From Streptomyces sp. NBC_01314 (GTDB lineage Bacteria > Actinomycetota > Actinomycetes > Streptomycetales > Streptomycetaceae): 64,000 bases of DNA. Location: the NCBI RefSeq assembly GCF_041435215.1, contig NZ_CP108394.1, positions 3,038,001-3,102,000 on the forward strand. Reading direction: 5' to 3'. Below the pieces are notes generated by a model that was not told the origin of the DNA, did not search any database, and saw only the letters and a list, made by a program, of their open reading frames with translations. The position numbers and the translations under genes are program-made. This document shows, in pieces, positions 35,073 to 43,808 of this stretch (position 1 is the stretch's first letter; each line of letters opens with the position of its first letter).

Positions 35073-36467
35073 TCAGGCGGCCGTCGGTGACGGGCTCGCT
35101 GACCGGCTGTTGCGCATCAGGGTGTACTTGATGTCGACGAGTCGCGGGGCGATGGTCACGTCCAGTTGCTCCGTCGGGTGTAGCCGCCCGATGTTGTCTT
35201 GTTCGGCGCGCCACACCCGGTACTCAAGATCGGGGTAGGCGGGGTTGATGCCGATCTCGCCCTTCGGGATCGTGCCGTTGAAGGGCGTGATGATGTCCAT
35301 GTGGTTCCAGTAGTTCCAGGCCTGGAGTGCCTTGTGCTGGTCGAAGTAGAAGTAGAAGTCGGGGTATCGGCCGAAGGTCCGCAGTTCGCGGTGGATGAGG
35401 TGGCCCAATAGCGGGCCCAGGTGGGTGGCCAGGCTGTCGAACTCCCACCGGGTGTGTCGCCACTCCTCCGGTACCTGGCCGGGCGTGAAGAGGCGGGCGG
35501 CGACGAGGTAGCTGATGCGCTCGACCAGGTAGCTCCGGGCGTGCTGGGGATCGATCGTCCGGTCCACGCGAGTGAGGAGGCTGTCGAGCTTGTCGGGGGA
35601 AGGGCGGAACTTGGCGAGGTCGAACTTGCCGGCCATCGCCAGTTCGGAGGAGAAGATCATCTCCTTGTAGAGCCAGTTGTTGAACTCGCCGAGTTCGGCC
35701 AGGCGCCGGGTCTCGTCGCTGGTGGAGTGGAGCATCAGGTACTCGGCGAGCGCTTCGAAGAAGACGTATCCGAGGATCGGCAGGCGAGGGATGGTCTCGT
35801 CGAGCAGCTGGAGGAACGACTCGGCTGCGACGGTGGCACCTGTGTGAGCGATCGTCGAGGCGAGGGCGAGGAAACTGGCGGAGTTCCTTGTCCTGCTGGT
35901 GATCGTCTCGCGCAACTGGTGCCGTTCGGTCTTGGACAGCAGGTATTCCAGGTGGCTGTAGATACTCAGGTGGATGGCGCCGAGCCGCAGGTAGTCGATG
36001 CCGGCGAGGCCGCGGTACGCCTGGCGTGGCACATCGATCTCGAAGAGCAGCGGAGTGGGCGTTGCCTCGGCCTTTCCGATCCTCTTCAGGAAGGCGGGGG
36101 CTTCCCGGTTGAGGACGTACGAGGCGAGGTTGTGCATGCGGAAGCCCTGGTCGGCCGGGGTGAGCGGGGCGCAGTAGATGCTGCCGACGAGACAGCCGCC
36201 CGAGGGGTACAGCACGCCGTGCTCGTTGATCTCCTCCAGGGCATGGGTGACGTGCAGCAGGTGCAGCTTGGTGCTGCTGTTGAGGGCGTCGAAGAGGGCG
36301 TTGCTGCGCAGGAGAGCGCCGTGGGGGGTCTGCTCGGCCAAGCGGGTCTCCCAGGCGGCGGTCTGCTCGGCCAGTGGGTCGGTGGCTTCGGCCGGGTTGG
36401 GGATGATCGAGGCCTCGTAGAACTCGTGGGCGTCGGCCCACAGGTGGTACGCGTCGAGGAAGTCCAT
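35073..36467 (-). CDS. Unrecognised 464-aa protein of the CYTH/HD cluster
   Basis: I do not recognise this protein. The ATG shares one base with the HD gene stop (TGATG), indicating translational coupling. No signal peptide or membrane segments. Notable features: an N-terminal region LHLLHVTHALEEINEHGVLY followed by PSGGCLVGSIYC, vaguely like the HxT...I...G pattern that opens ADP-ribosyltransferase-fold domains, a long helical middle (SSELAMAGKFDLAKFRPSPD) and an aromatic-rich C-terminal part (RYPDFYFYFDQHKALQAWNY). Its tight packing with HD and CYTH genes suggests it works on or with a nucleotide. Confidence 0.8.
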   Translation of the reverse strand: MDFLDAYHLWADAHEFYEASIIPNPAEATDPLAEQTAAWETRLAEQTPHGALLRSNALFDALNSSTKLHLLHVTHALEEINEHGVLYPSGGCLVGSIYCAPLTPADQGFRMHNLASYVLNREAPAFLKRIGKAEATPTPLLFEIDVPRQAYRGLAGIDYLRLGAIHLSIYSHLEYLLSKTERHQLRETITSRTRNSASFLALASTIAHTGATVAAESFLQLLDETIPRLPILGYVFFEALAEYLMLHSTSDETRRLAELGEFNNWLYKEMIFSSELAMAGKFDLAKFRPSPDKLDSLLTRVDRTIDPQHARSYLVERISYLVAARLFTPGQVPEEWRHTRWEFDSLATHLGPLLGHLIHRELRTFGRYPDFYFYFDQHKALQAWNYWNHMDIITPFNGTIPKGEIGINPAYPDLEYRVWRAEQDNIGRLHPTEQLDVTIAPRLVDIKYTLMRNSRSASPSPTAA

Positions 36468-37234
36468 CAGCCGATCAGCTCCCGCTGTTCGAGGGCCTTG
36501 AGGACAGCGTCCGCGCTGTCGAGTCCTGCCAGGTGGCCGGCTTCGGACCAGAGGACGAGGTCGAAGGCGGCTGCGCGGAGCTGGTCGAAGCCTTCGACGC
36601 GTACGTGTTGTGCGTCTGGCCACCAGCTGAGCTTCGGCAGCCGGTAGCGGTCGAGCGCGTCGGCAGCCTTCACCAGGTCGCTGATCTTCCGGGCGCGCGA
36701 GTAGTCGGCTTCGTCTTCTGCGGTGAAGGCCGCGTACGGCACGTCGTGGAGACGAACGGAGATAGTGGCCTGGGCGACGGCTGATGCTGTCGCCGGCACG
36801 TGGAAGTGTTCCCAGACGAGGTCCGTGTGGCTGGTGAGCCATCGCGCCGCGCGCGCTCCGTGGCCTCGGTCGTCCTTGTCGTGGAGTCGCCGACAGTCGT
36901 GGACGGCGGCAGCGACGATCAGTGTGGCTGTATCCGGTTCGTCGAGACCGGTGGTCTCGGCGAGGAGGGCCGCGAGTGCGGCGGTGCGCATCGCGTGCCG
37001 AACTCCGTGCAGGGAGTCGCGCAGGCGGGGTTCTGCGAGCCAGGCCGTCGGTATCGCCGCGCGCGTGAGGAGCCTGCGGGACGTTTCCCGGATCTTCGTC
37101 GGCGCGCTGTCGACCAGGCGCGGTCGGTTCTCCTCGATCCAGCGCACCGTCGCGTGGTCGACGAACTGGTGGTACGGGAGCTGCTTGCGTGCGGCGAGGT
37201 CCACCAGGCTGGTGGCCGGCGGGGTCGTGCTCAT
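36467..37234 (-). CDS. HD-domain phosphohydrolase
   Basis: Predicted 255-aa metal-dependent phosphohydrolase; ATG with GAGGGG upstream. The HD signature is HGVRHAMRTAALAALL then VAAAVHDCRRLHDKDDRGHG, with further His in VRLHDVPY. Proteins of this superfamily hydrolyse nucleotides or cyclic nucleotides. Lies 40 nt after the CYTH gene and overlaps the 464-aa gene, so it is the middle of a coupled set. Confidence 0.85.
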   Translation of the reverse strand: MSTTPPATSLVDLAARKQLPYHQFVDHATVRWIEENRPRLVDSAPTKIRETSRRLLTRAAIPTAWLAEPRLRDSLHGVRHAMRTAALAALLAETTGLDEPDTATLIVAAAVHDCRRLHDKDDRGHGARAARWLTSHTDLVWEHFHVPATASAVAQATISVRLHDVPYAAFTAEDEADYSRARKISDLVKAADALDRYRLPKLSWWPDAQHVRVEGFDQLRAAAFDLVLWSEAGHLAGLDSADAVLKALEQRELIG

Positions 37235-37274
37235 CTAGTCCACCCCTCTCGGTGGTCCATCGCGACGAGTTGAC

Positions 37275-37856
37275 TCAGGTGGCGGGCGCCGCGTGTGAGG
37301 AGCGGCCGGCGGCCTGCTGCGCTGCTTCGAAGGCCGCGGTGAAGTCGGCGAGCTCCTCCTCACTCATGAGATGGACACCAAGCTCGCGTGCCACCGACTC
37401 GATGCGGTCCTGGGCCACCTGGACTGCCGCCGGGCTCGGTTCGTCGCCCAGGAGCACTTCGAACTCGGCGTGGTGGCCCCACGCTTCGCTCCACTTGACC
37501 GCGATCTCGACTCCGCCGAGGCGGAAGTTGCGGCGTTGGTTGTACGCCTCGTGCATCGTTTCCTCGAAGCCGAGTGCGTTGAAGACACGGACCGCGGCTT
37601 CAACGTCCTCGCGGGCGATGGGGATCTCGGTTTCCGGGAATGCCGTGCCGTGCCCAATCTTGCTGGTCTTGAGGGTGATCTTCGCCGTGTTGGTGGCGAT
37701 GTTGTCGGTTACCTTCAGCAGCTGATCGGGCAGCACGTAGAAGTAGATGTGCTTGTCGTCGGGGCCGAGGTCTTCGCCGTCCTGTTCGAGGCGCGAGATG
37801 AGCTGGTCGTGGGCTTCCTGACTGAAGCGGGCACGCATTTCGATCTCGACAGGCAC
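37275..37856 (-). CDS. CYTH-domain (triphosphate tunnel) protein
   Basis: Predicted 193-aa protein. GTG at 37856 with AAGGAGG 5 nt upstream. It opens PVEIEMRARFS, carrying the ExExR/K triphosphate-binding motif of CYTH enzymes, and continues with alternating charged strands (LKVTDNIATNTAKITLKTSK, RRNFRLGGVEIAVKWSEAWG, HHAEFEVLLGDEP). Such tunnels bind tripolyphosphate or NTPs and act as triphosphatases or class IV adenylyl cyclases. Which activity applies here cannot be told from sequence. Confidence 0.82.
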   Translation of the reverse strand: MPVEIEMRARFSQEAHDQLISRLEQDGEDLGPDDKHIYFYVLPDQLLKVTDNIATNTAKITLKTSKIGHGTAFPETEIPIAREDVEAAVRVFNALGFEETMHEAYNQRRNFRLGGVEIAVKWSEAWGHHAEFEVLLGDEPSPAAVQVAQDRIESVARELGVHLMSEEELADFTAAFEAAQQAAGRSSHAAPAT

Positions 37857-38008
37857 GGTGTCCTCCTTGTTCGGGCATGGGTGATCCAGCCGAACCAAGT
37901 GGGGTGGAGCCCGGCTGGTCCGGATCGGTAGCGATGTTCGGCTGTTTGCGCTGGTGCGGGCGGCGCGGGCGCCGTTTGGCGTCCGCGCCGCCTGTCAGAA
38001 GGAGATCG

Positions 38009-38308
38009 TCAGGCGATGTCGCCGAAGCGGTCTCTTACGACGCCGTCATGCAGGTAGGTCGGGAGCTGCACGCCTCCCACCGAGAGACGCTTGGTGGCCA
38101 CCTGGTCCTCGCTGTCGCTCGGGAACCCTTCCAGAAGGCGCAGGCACTGCCGCACCCATTCACGGGACTGGTCCCAGTCGCCGTTGTCGCGATGCCTCAC
38201 GGCCAGCGCGTACGCCGTCTCCGCCGCCGCCCATCGATTGGTGCCCAGTTCCCGCTGGAAGCCGGTCTCCAGTTCTTCGACGGAGGCGACGCGGGTTTCG
38301 CTGGTCAT
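38009..38308 (-). CDS. Small TPR-like protein of the CYTH/HD cluster
   Basis: Predicted 99-aa protein; ATG at 38308 with GAGAGGA upstream. Two amphipathic helices, RWAAAETAYALAVRHRDNGD and WDQSREWVRQCLRLLEGF, look like one tetratricopeptide-type hairpin. No catalytic motif. Located between the NDP-kinase and CYTH genes on the same strand, so possibly an adaptor. Confidence 0.65.
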   Translation of the reverse strand: MTSETRVASVEELETGFQRELGTNRWAAAETAYALAVRHRDNGDWDQSREWVRQCLRLLEGFPSDSEDQVATKRLSVGGVQLPTYLHDGVVRDRFGDIA

Positions 38309-38382
38309 GTTGTCCTCTCTCATCCGGTGGATCCCCGGTGGTGTTCAACGCGGCGACGACCAGCTGGTGACGTGGAGGTCGC

Positions 38383-38892
38383 CTAGTAAGTGAAGATCTC
38401 AGCGAGGGTGCGGTAGTCCTGGAGCTCGTCCTTGTCGAACCAGAGGTCCACTTCCTGATCCGCTTCCTCCTTGTTGCCGGAGGCGTGCACGAGGTTCGCG
38501 GCGGCCTTGCCGGAGGCGACGCTGGCGGCCTTGCTGTAGTGCGAGAAGTCCCCGCGGATCGTGCCGGCGGGCGCCTCGTTCGGGAAGGTGCTGCCGACGA
38601 TCTTCCGGACGGTGGCGACGGCGTCGGCTCCTTCCAGAACAAGTGCGATGACGGGGCCCTGCTGCATGAACGTGGCGGTGATGTTGTAGACCTCGGGACC
38701 GAAGCGTTCTTCGAGGTCGAAATAATGGCGTCGCGTGAACTCGGCGTCCATCTGCTTCATCTTGATGCCGACGATCTTCAGTGCCGCATCTTCGAATCGG
38801 GAAATGATCTTCCCTGCGAAGCCACGCACAACGGCGTCGGGCTTCAGCAGTACGAGAGTGCGCTCCACCGGCTGCTTCTGATCCTGGGCCAT
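38383..38892 (-). CDS. Nucleoside-diphosphate-kinase-like protein
   Basis: Predicted 169-aa protein, longer than housekeeping NDP kinases (about 137-140 aa). It starts RTLVLLKPDAVVRGFAGKII, and the active-site His lies in NLVHASGNKEEADQEVDLWF. The extra length is a GKAAANLVH-preceding insertion (THE region FSHYSKAASVASGK) and a C-terminal tail ending LQDYRTLAEIFTY. A second, divergent NDK next to CYTH, HD and Ham1 genes implies a specialised NTP-supplying role. First gene of the minus-strand operon. Confidence 0.83.
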   Translation of the reverse strand: MAQDQKQPVERTLVLLKPDAVVRGFAGKIISRFEDAALKIVGIKMKQMDAEFTRRHYFDLEERFGPEVYNITATFMQQGPVIALVLEGADAVATVRKIVGSTFPNEAPAGTIRGDFSHYSKAASVASGKAAANLVHASGNKEEADQEVDLWFDKDELQDYRTLAEIFTY

Positions 38893-39135
38893 CGGTTCCC
38901 TTTCAGCGTTCAGGCAGGCCATATATGACGCACACTCAGTGCGTCACGAGCCTGAGGTTACCTGCGCTTCGAGGGCTCCCTTCGGGATCATCCGAGATCG
39001 ACAATCTCGACGAGTACCTTGATCGCTTCGCCCCGAACGTCACCAGTTCTCTGTTCGTCAACGACATCCCGCTCCTCCCCCTTTCCTGACTCCCGCCTTC
39101 GCCGTTTCGGCGCTGCCTCCGTTCGCGCCCTGGCA

Positions 39136-40467
39136 CAGGGCTGATTCAAAGTCCTGGTGATCATGTGGTGTTGCTGGTCAAGGCAGTCCGATCAGGTCCA
39201 GTGGGCGGGTGAAGGGCGTGTAGGAGAGCTCGCGCAGGCCGGCGGCGATGCTGTGGTGCCCAGCGGTGCGTAGGGTGCTGATCGCGAAGCTGCGCAGGGT
39301 GGCCATGTTCTCCGGTCCGTGGCCGGTGCGGATCTTCGAGGCGTCCTCGCCGAACGTGGTGTCTCTTACGTGGTGCACGGCCTCGATGCCCCATTGCGCG
39401 GGCGAGTTGGCCGATGGCCTGGGGAGATGCCGCACGCGCCGTCAGGTCGGTGATGGCGTAGACGGTCTCACGGGTGATCTTGCCGGTTTTGAGGTCGGTG
39501 CGATGCCGGTGGATCTTCGCGGCCTGCGCCACGTGCGGGAAGTCCAGCCCGAGACTGGTGACGGTGAGGGTGCGCACCGAGCGGGTCTCACGTCGCCCGT
39601 GCCCCGCCTCGCGGTCGTAGCGGCGGGCGGTCACCTCCTTCCACGGCAGCGAACGCAACGCGTTGTGCAGCGTCGGCTGGTTCCGCTTGACCACGAGCAG
39701 GTAGTGCGCCCTCTTCGCTTCGACCAGCCACCTGGCGTGGTCACGGTGGGTGTGCAGGGCGTCGGCGGTCACCACGACACCGGTCAGGTCGAACGGGGAC
39801 AGCAGCTTCGTGAAGCCGGTGACCTCGGTGGTCTTGTCCGGCACCCGCAGCTGGCTGACGGTGCGTCCGCCTTCCAGGACGGCGGAGAGCAGGTGGGCGG
39901 CCGGGCCGGTGTCCGTGCGCGAGCCGCGGGCGGTCTTGCCGTCCATGGCCAGGTGCCGGCTGCCCGTGGGGTCGCATCCGAGTAGGTCGGCAAGCCCGCC
40001 GGGACATACGAGAGTCAGCAGACGGCGGATGGTTGAGCTGGACGGTGCGCGGCGCACGCCCAGTGGGCCGGTGGCGCGCACGCCGAGGCGGGCCAGTGCG
40101 TCCAGGGGCGCGTGGCGGGCCCACTGGCCCACGGCCAGATAGGAGCGAGCCCCGGCCAGCACCGCGCAGCAGGCGGTGAGCAGGACCGATGCCAGCGAAT
40201 GTCGCCGTCCCCGCCGATCTCGCGGATCGCGAAGAACGGCCAGTCGTTCGGCGACACCCTTCACGCCTCGCTGGGCGGCGGTGGGCGACTTGGTCAGGCA
40301 GACAGTGGCAGACTGGCGGCACATCGAAGCTCCGGACGGGCAGGGCGACTTGGGAAGGTCACCCCGTCAACCGGAGCTTCGTTGTGTTCGTGACGGACTT
40401 CCGCCGGATCGTCACACCTCCGCGACCTGCACGTTTCCATGACCCCCAAGACTTTGAATCAGCCCTG
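39136..40467 (-). mobile_element. ISAs1-family insertion sequence (element B), degenerate
   Basis: Terminal inverted repeats CAGGGCTGATTCAAAGTC are perfect over 18 bp (39136-39153 and, inverted, 40450-40467). Length 1332 bp with one frameshifted transposase gene. The flanks (CGCCCTGGCA on the left, GCCTAAGCAC on the right) show no target duplication. On its right it truncates a DNA methylase gene whose 5' part is not found on its left, so DNA was lost at the site. Confidence 0.85.
39178..40324 (-). pseudogene. Frameshifted ISAs1-family transposase
   Basis: Begins VKGVAERLAVLRDPRDRRGR and retains the catalytic regions LAMDGKTARGSR and VVVTADALHTHRDHARWLVE. Near 39410, after SPQAIGQLARA, the frame breaks; the conserved WGIEAVHHVRDTTFGEDASK and following tail are in another frame (39178-39435). 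The element is therefore probably inactive unless helped in trans. It is a different ISAs1 type from element A. Confidence 0.8.
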
Positions 40468-42451
40468 GCCTAAGCACGGGGGCGCGCCAGAGGCGCCCAC
40501 GGACCAGGTGTTTCGGGCGCTACGTGGTCGCGACCAGGCTGTAGCGCCGGACGGAACTCACGAGAAGATCCTGCGACTGCGGGACGCCTACCACTTCTTC
40601 CACTGGCACCTGGAGTTCCCAGAAGTATTCTCCGTCCCGGAGTCGGGCGTCGGTGTTCAGCTGGGCACGGGCTGGTCGGGCGGGTTCGACGCGGTAGTGG
40701 GTAACCCGCCGTGGGAGCGTGTCAAACTCCAGGAACAGGAGTTCTTCGCCCAGCGCAACCCAGACATCGCCGAGGCCAAGAACGCCGCCGCCCGCAAACG
40801 CCTCATCGTCGAATTGCGCGACGCCCCCGAGGGTGCGCGCCTCTACACCGAGTTCGAGGACGCCAAGCGACGCGCAGAGGGGGAGAGCCACTTCCTGCGT
40901 ACCAGCGCCCGGTTCCCCTTGACAGGTCGCGGCGACATCAACACGTACGCCGTGTTCACGGAGACGGACCGGTCGCTGACGGGGCCTCAGGGGCGGACCG
41001 GCGTGATCGTGCCGACGGGTATCGCGACGGACGCGACGACCCAATACTTCTTCAAGGACCTGGTCGAGCGAGGGGCCCTGAGCAGTCTGTTCGAGTTTGG
41101 AAACGAGGACAAACTCTTCGCGGCGGTCAAGGACTACGTGCGCTTCTGTCTCCTTACGATGAAAGGTCAGGGCAACCCCGACGCGCCCATCTCTATGGTC
41201 GCCAAGGTTCGCCAGGTTGCCCAGATCGCCGACCGTTCGTACACCCTGACCGCACGCGACATCCTCCGTGTCAACCCGAACACGGGCACGTGCCCCATCT
41301 TCTCTTCTCGCCGCGACGCGGATATCACTCTCGGCATCTACCGCCGCATGCCCGTCCTGATCGACGAGAGCAACAAGGCTGGAGGGAACCCCTGGGGCAT
41401 TTCGTTCATGGCTATGTTTCATATGTCGAACGACTCCCACCTGTTCCGTCCCGCCGCCCAGAAAGGGGAAACGTTCGAGGACCTCCTCAGGGCCGGCTGG
41501 GCTCTCGACGGCAGCGTCCTCACCCGAGGCGAGGAGCGCCTGCTGCCGCTGTATGAGGCGAAGATGATGCACCACTACGACCACCGCTTCTCCACGTACG
41601 AGGACGCCACGGAGAAGCAACTCAACGAACGCACCCTTCCGCGTTTCACCACGGAACGCCACCAGGACGCCATCGCCGTACCTCTGCCGCGCTACTGGGT
41701 GCCGGAGCAGGATGCTCCGACCGGCGAGGTCAACAAGGACGGCAAGCCCATCAGGGTGCCGGGTGTGCGCAGCCGCCTGGCCGCCAAGGAGTGGGACCAA
41801 GAGTGGTTGCTGGGTTGGCGCGACATCTGCCGGGCGAGCGACGAGCGCACGATGATCAACTTCATCTTTCCTCGTGCGGGTGCACCGGACGGAACTCTCC
41901 TCATGCTGCCCCGCGAAGGCCAAGTAGCAGCCCTATCGGCCTGTTTGTCCTCTTTCGTGCTGGACTTCGCCACACGTCAGAAGGTCGGTGGAACTCACCT
42001 CAAGTTCTTCACCGTCCGCCAACTCCCGGTCATCGCTCCTGAACAGGTCACACCACACTCGGAGTTCATCAACCTTCGTGCCCTTGAACTCGTCTACACC
42101 AGCACTGACATGGCTGGGTTCGCCCGCGACCTCGGCGACACTAGCGCCCCCTTCCGCTGGGACCCCGTTCGCCGTGCCGTCATCCGCGCCGAACTGGATG
42201 CCCTCTTTTTCCGCCTCTACGGCATCACCCGTGAGGACACGGAATACATCCTGGACACCTTCAACGGCGTCCGGGACAACGACATCAAGGCCCACGGCGA
42301 GTACCGCACCAAGAACCTGATCCTCGCCGAATACGACCGCATGGCCGCCACCGGCCTCACCCTGGAGAACCCCCTCACCGAGGGCGAATCCGGCACCTAC
42401 CGCTCCACCCTCACCCCGCCCCCGGGCCACGGCCCCAGGCACCCCGCCTGA
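40468..42451 (+). pseudogene. 5'-truncated large N6-adenine DNA methylase
   Basis: The surviving ~660 residues are the C-terminal part of a large Eco57I/BREX/DISARM-like adenine methylase. The catalytic motif is FDAVVGNPPWERVKLQEQEF, preceded by DAYHFFHWHLEFPEVF, and followed by ESHFLRTSARFPLTGRGDIN and GVIVPTGIATDATTQYFFKD. The SAM-binding motif I and everything before it is missing: the frame enters directly from the inverted repeat of IS element B. The reading frame is otherwise open, so decay is recent. No other genes of such a system remain nearby. Confidence 0.8.
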
Positions 42452-42532
42452 CAGCCCGGTCCTGGTCCGTTCGAGGGCCTGTGCGGGCCCGCCCACCGCG
42501 CCTGGGCCCGCACTTGAGGAGTTAAGCGCCAC

Positions 42533-42760
42533 ATGAACCCGTACAACACCCCAACCCCAGCCCCGTCCCGCCCCTGGTGGAAGACCACACCGGCCGCGCT
42601 CGGCGTCCTCGCGCTGGTCGCTCTACTCGGCTCGTTCAGCTTCGCCCTGGATTTCCTCGTGATGATCGCCGCAGTGGTGGCCGCATGGGTGCTGCCGCCG
42701 TGGCGCTGGTTCGCCAGGCTCGGTGCGACGTTCGGTATCGGACGGGCCGTCGCCGACTGA
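42533..42760 (+). CDS. Small membrane protein
   Basis: Predicted 75 aa; GAGGAG at good distance before the ATG. A proline-rich start precedes one or two hydrophobic segments (ALGVLALVALLGSFSFALDF, LVMIAAVVAAWVLPPW). Function unknown. It sits 80 nt after the methylase remnant. Nothing gene-like is seen in 42761-43010. Confidence 0.55.
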   Translation: MNPYNTPTPAPSRPWWKTTPAALGVLALVALLGSFSFALDFLVMIAAVVAAWVLPPWRWFARLGATFGIGRAVAD

Positions 42761-43010
42761 CTGAAGCAGCAGGGGCAGCGGGCGGTGCAGCCCGTCTACA
42801 AGCCCAAGGGGCACCAGGTCCGCGATGCCGTCGCAGCAGTGCAGCGGATCGGCATGTACTACCCGTGCTCCCCGTCCGTAGAGAGCTCGATTAGGTACGC
42901 GTCGGGTTCGCCGATAGCCAGTGTTCGTTGCACGCTGTTGCGCGGAAGGACCAATACGAGGCGCGGCATCAGCCGGTGTGAGTGCCTGACGATAGATGAA
43001 TAGGAGTGCT

Positions 43011-43484
43011 ATGTCTGGGCCCCGGATGGTGAAGGAGCAGGAACTCGAACCCGAGGTGGATTTCTACGGGATGTGCCTACAGGATGCGGAGTCTGCCCAG
43101 GTTGCGTATCCAGGCGGCCGCGTCATGGACGAGGGCGTGTTTTTGACCGCTCACCCTGGACGGGTTGATATCGAGAGTGCTGGTCATACTCACACGCCGA
43201 CGATGACCGCCCAGGTCTGGGACGGTGAACCGCCCGTTGACACAAGTCGCGTGTGGGACCAACAGGCCGAGACCACTGTGCGGTCCGCGACGGGCACCCT
43301 GCAGGTGTGGGCGGTGGCATACGGCCCGATCGAGGATGTGATCGAACTGGGGGCTTCCGACCGGGACTGGTATGTGCGGGGCTACTGCTCCGGCCGCGAT
43401 GAGGTGGTTCGCATCATCGAGAAGGAAGGAATTGCCGAGGGCGTCGAGCGCTACCTCGTGCAGTTTTGGCCCCAGCCGACATGA
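43011..43484 (+). CDS. Hypothetical protein, 157 aa
   Basis: ATG at 43011 with AGGAG 5 nt upstream. Acidic, no signal or membrane segment; contains TMTAQVWDGEPPVDTSRVWD and GTLQVWAVAYGPIEDVIELG. I do not recognise a family. Aromatic-rich beta pattern and the partner-like length suggest a small immunity or accessory protein of the kind common beside Scr1-type regulators, but that is only context. Confidence 0.6.
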   Translation: MSGPRMVKEQELEPEVDFYGMCLQDAESAQVAYPGGRVMDEGVFLTAHPGRVDIESAGHTHTPTMTAQVWDGEPPVDTSRVWDQQAETTVRSATGTLQVWAVAYGPIEDVIELGASDRDWYVRGYCSGRDEVVRIIEKEGIAEGVERYLVQFWPQPT

Positions 43485-43598
43485 GAACCGGCCCTGGGGG
43501 CACCGCTCAGTGACCCGACGAGAACCGCACGAATCGCGCCCAGCCCTCCCGGCCGACCGCGAAGGCTGGGGCGGCTCACGCCCTTGGAGATCCTCCGC

Positions 43599-43808
43599 TC
43601 ATACGTCGAACTCCCCTCCCTTGACTCCAGTGGTGAACGCCTCCCACTCGGAGGGGGCAAAGAAGAGGACCGGTCCTCGGGGATCCTTGCTGTCACGTAT
43701 CGCGCGTCCCCCGTCGGCGGTGTGCGCCACCTCCACGCAGTCCGTGTTCGCTCCCTGCGATGCCGAGGACTTCTTGAAGGCGGTGACTACGTCCCGGTTA
43801 CTGCTCAC
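43599..43808 (-). CDS. DUF397 protein
   Basis: 69 aa with the DUF397 layout: FKKSSASQGANTDCVEVAHT, then RAIRDSKDPRGPVLFFAPSE and WEAFTTGVKGGEFDV. These small proteins are encoded with Scr1-type HTH regulators throughout Streptomyces and are thought to modulate them. Its ATG overlaps the stop of the regulator gene (ATGA). Confidence 0.88.
   Translation of the reverse strand: MSSNRDVVTAFKKSSASQGANTDCVEVAHTADGGRAIRDSKDPRGPVLFFAPSEWEAFTTGVKGGEFDV

Noticed and set aside
38936..39136. 66-codon minus-strand frame between NDK and IS element B
   Set aside because: No ribosome site and no family resemblance; it runs to the IS end and looks like random open sequence.
42785..43003. 72-codon plus-strand frame before the 157-aa gene
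   Set aside because: Phrases such as VRDAVAAVQRIGMYYPCSPS look coding-like, but there is no consistent start, and the rest has no bias.
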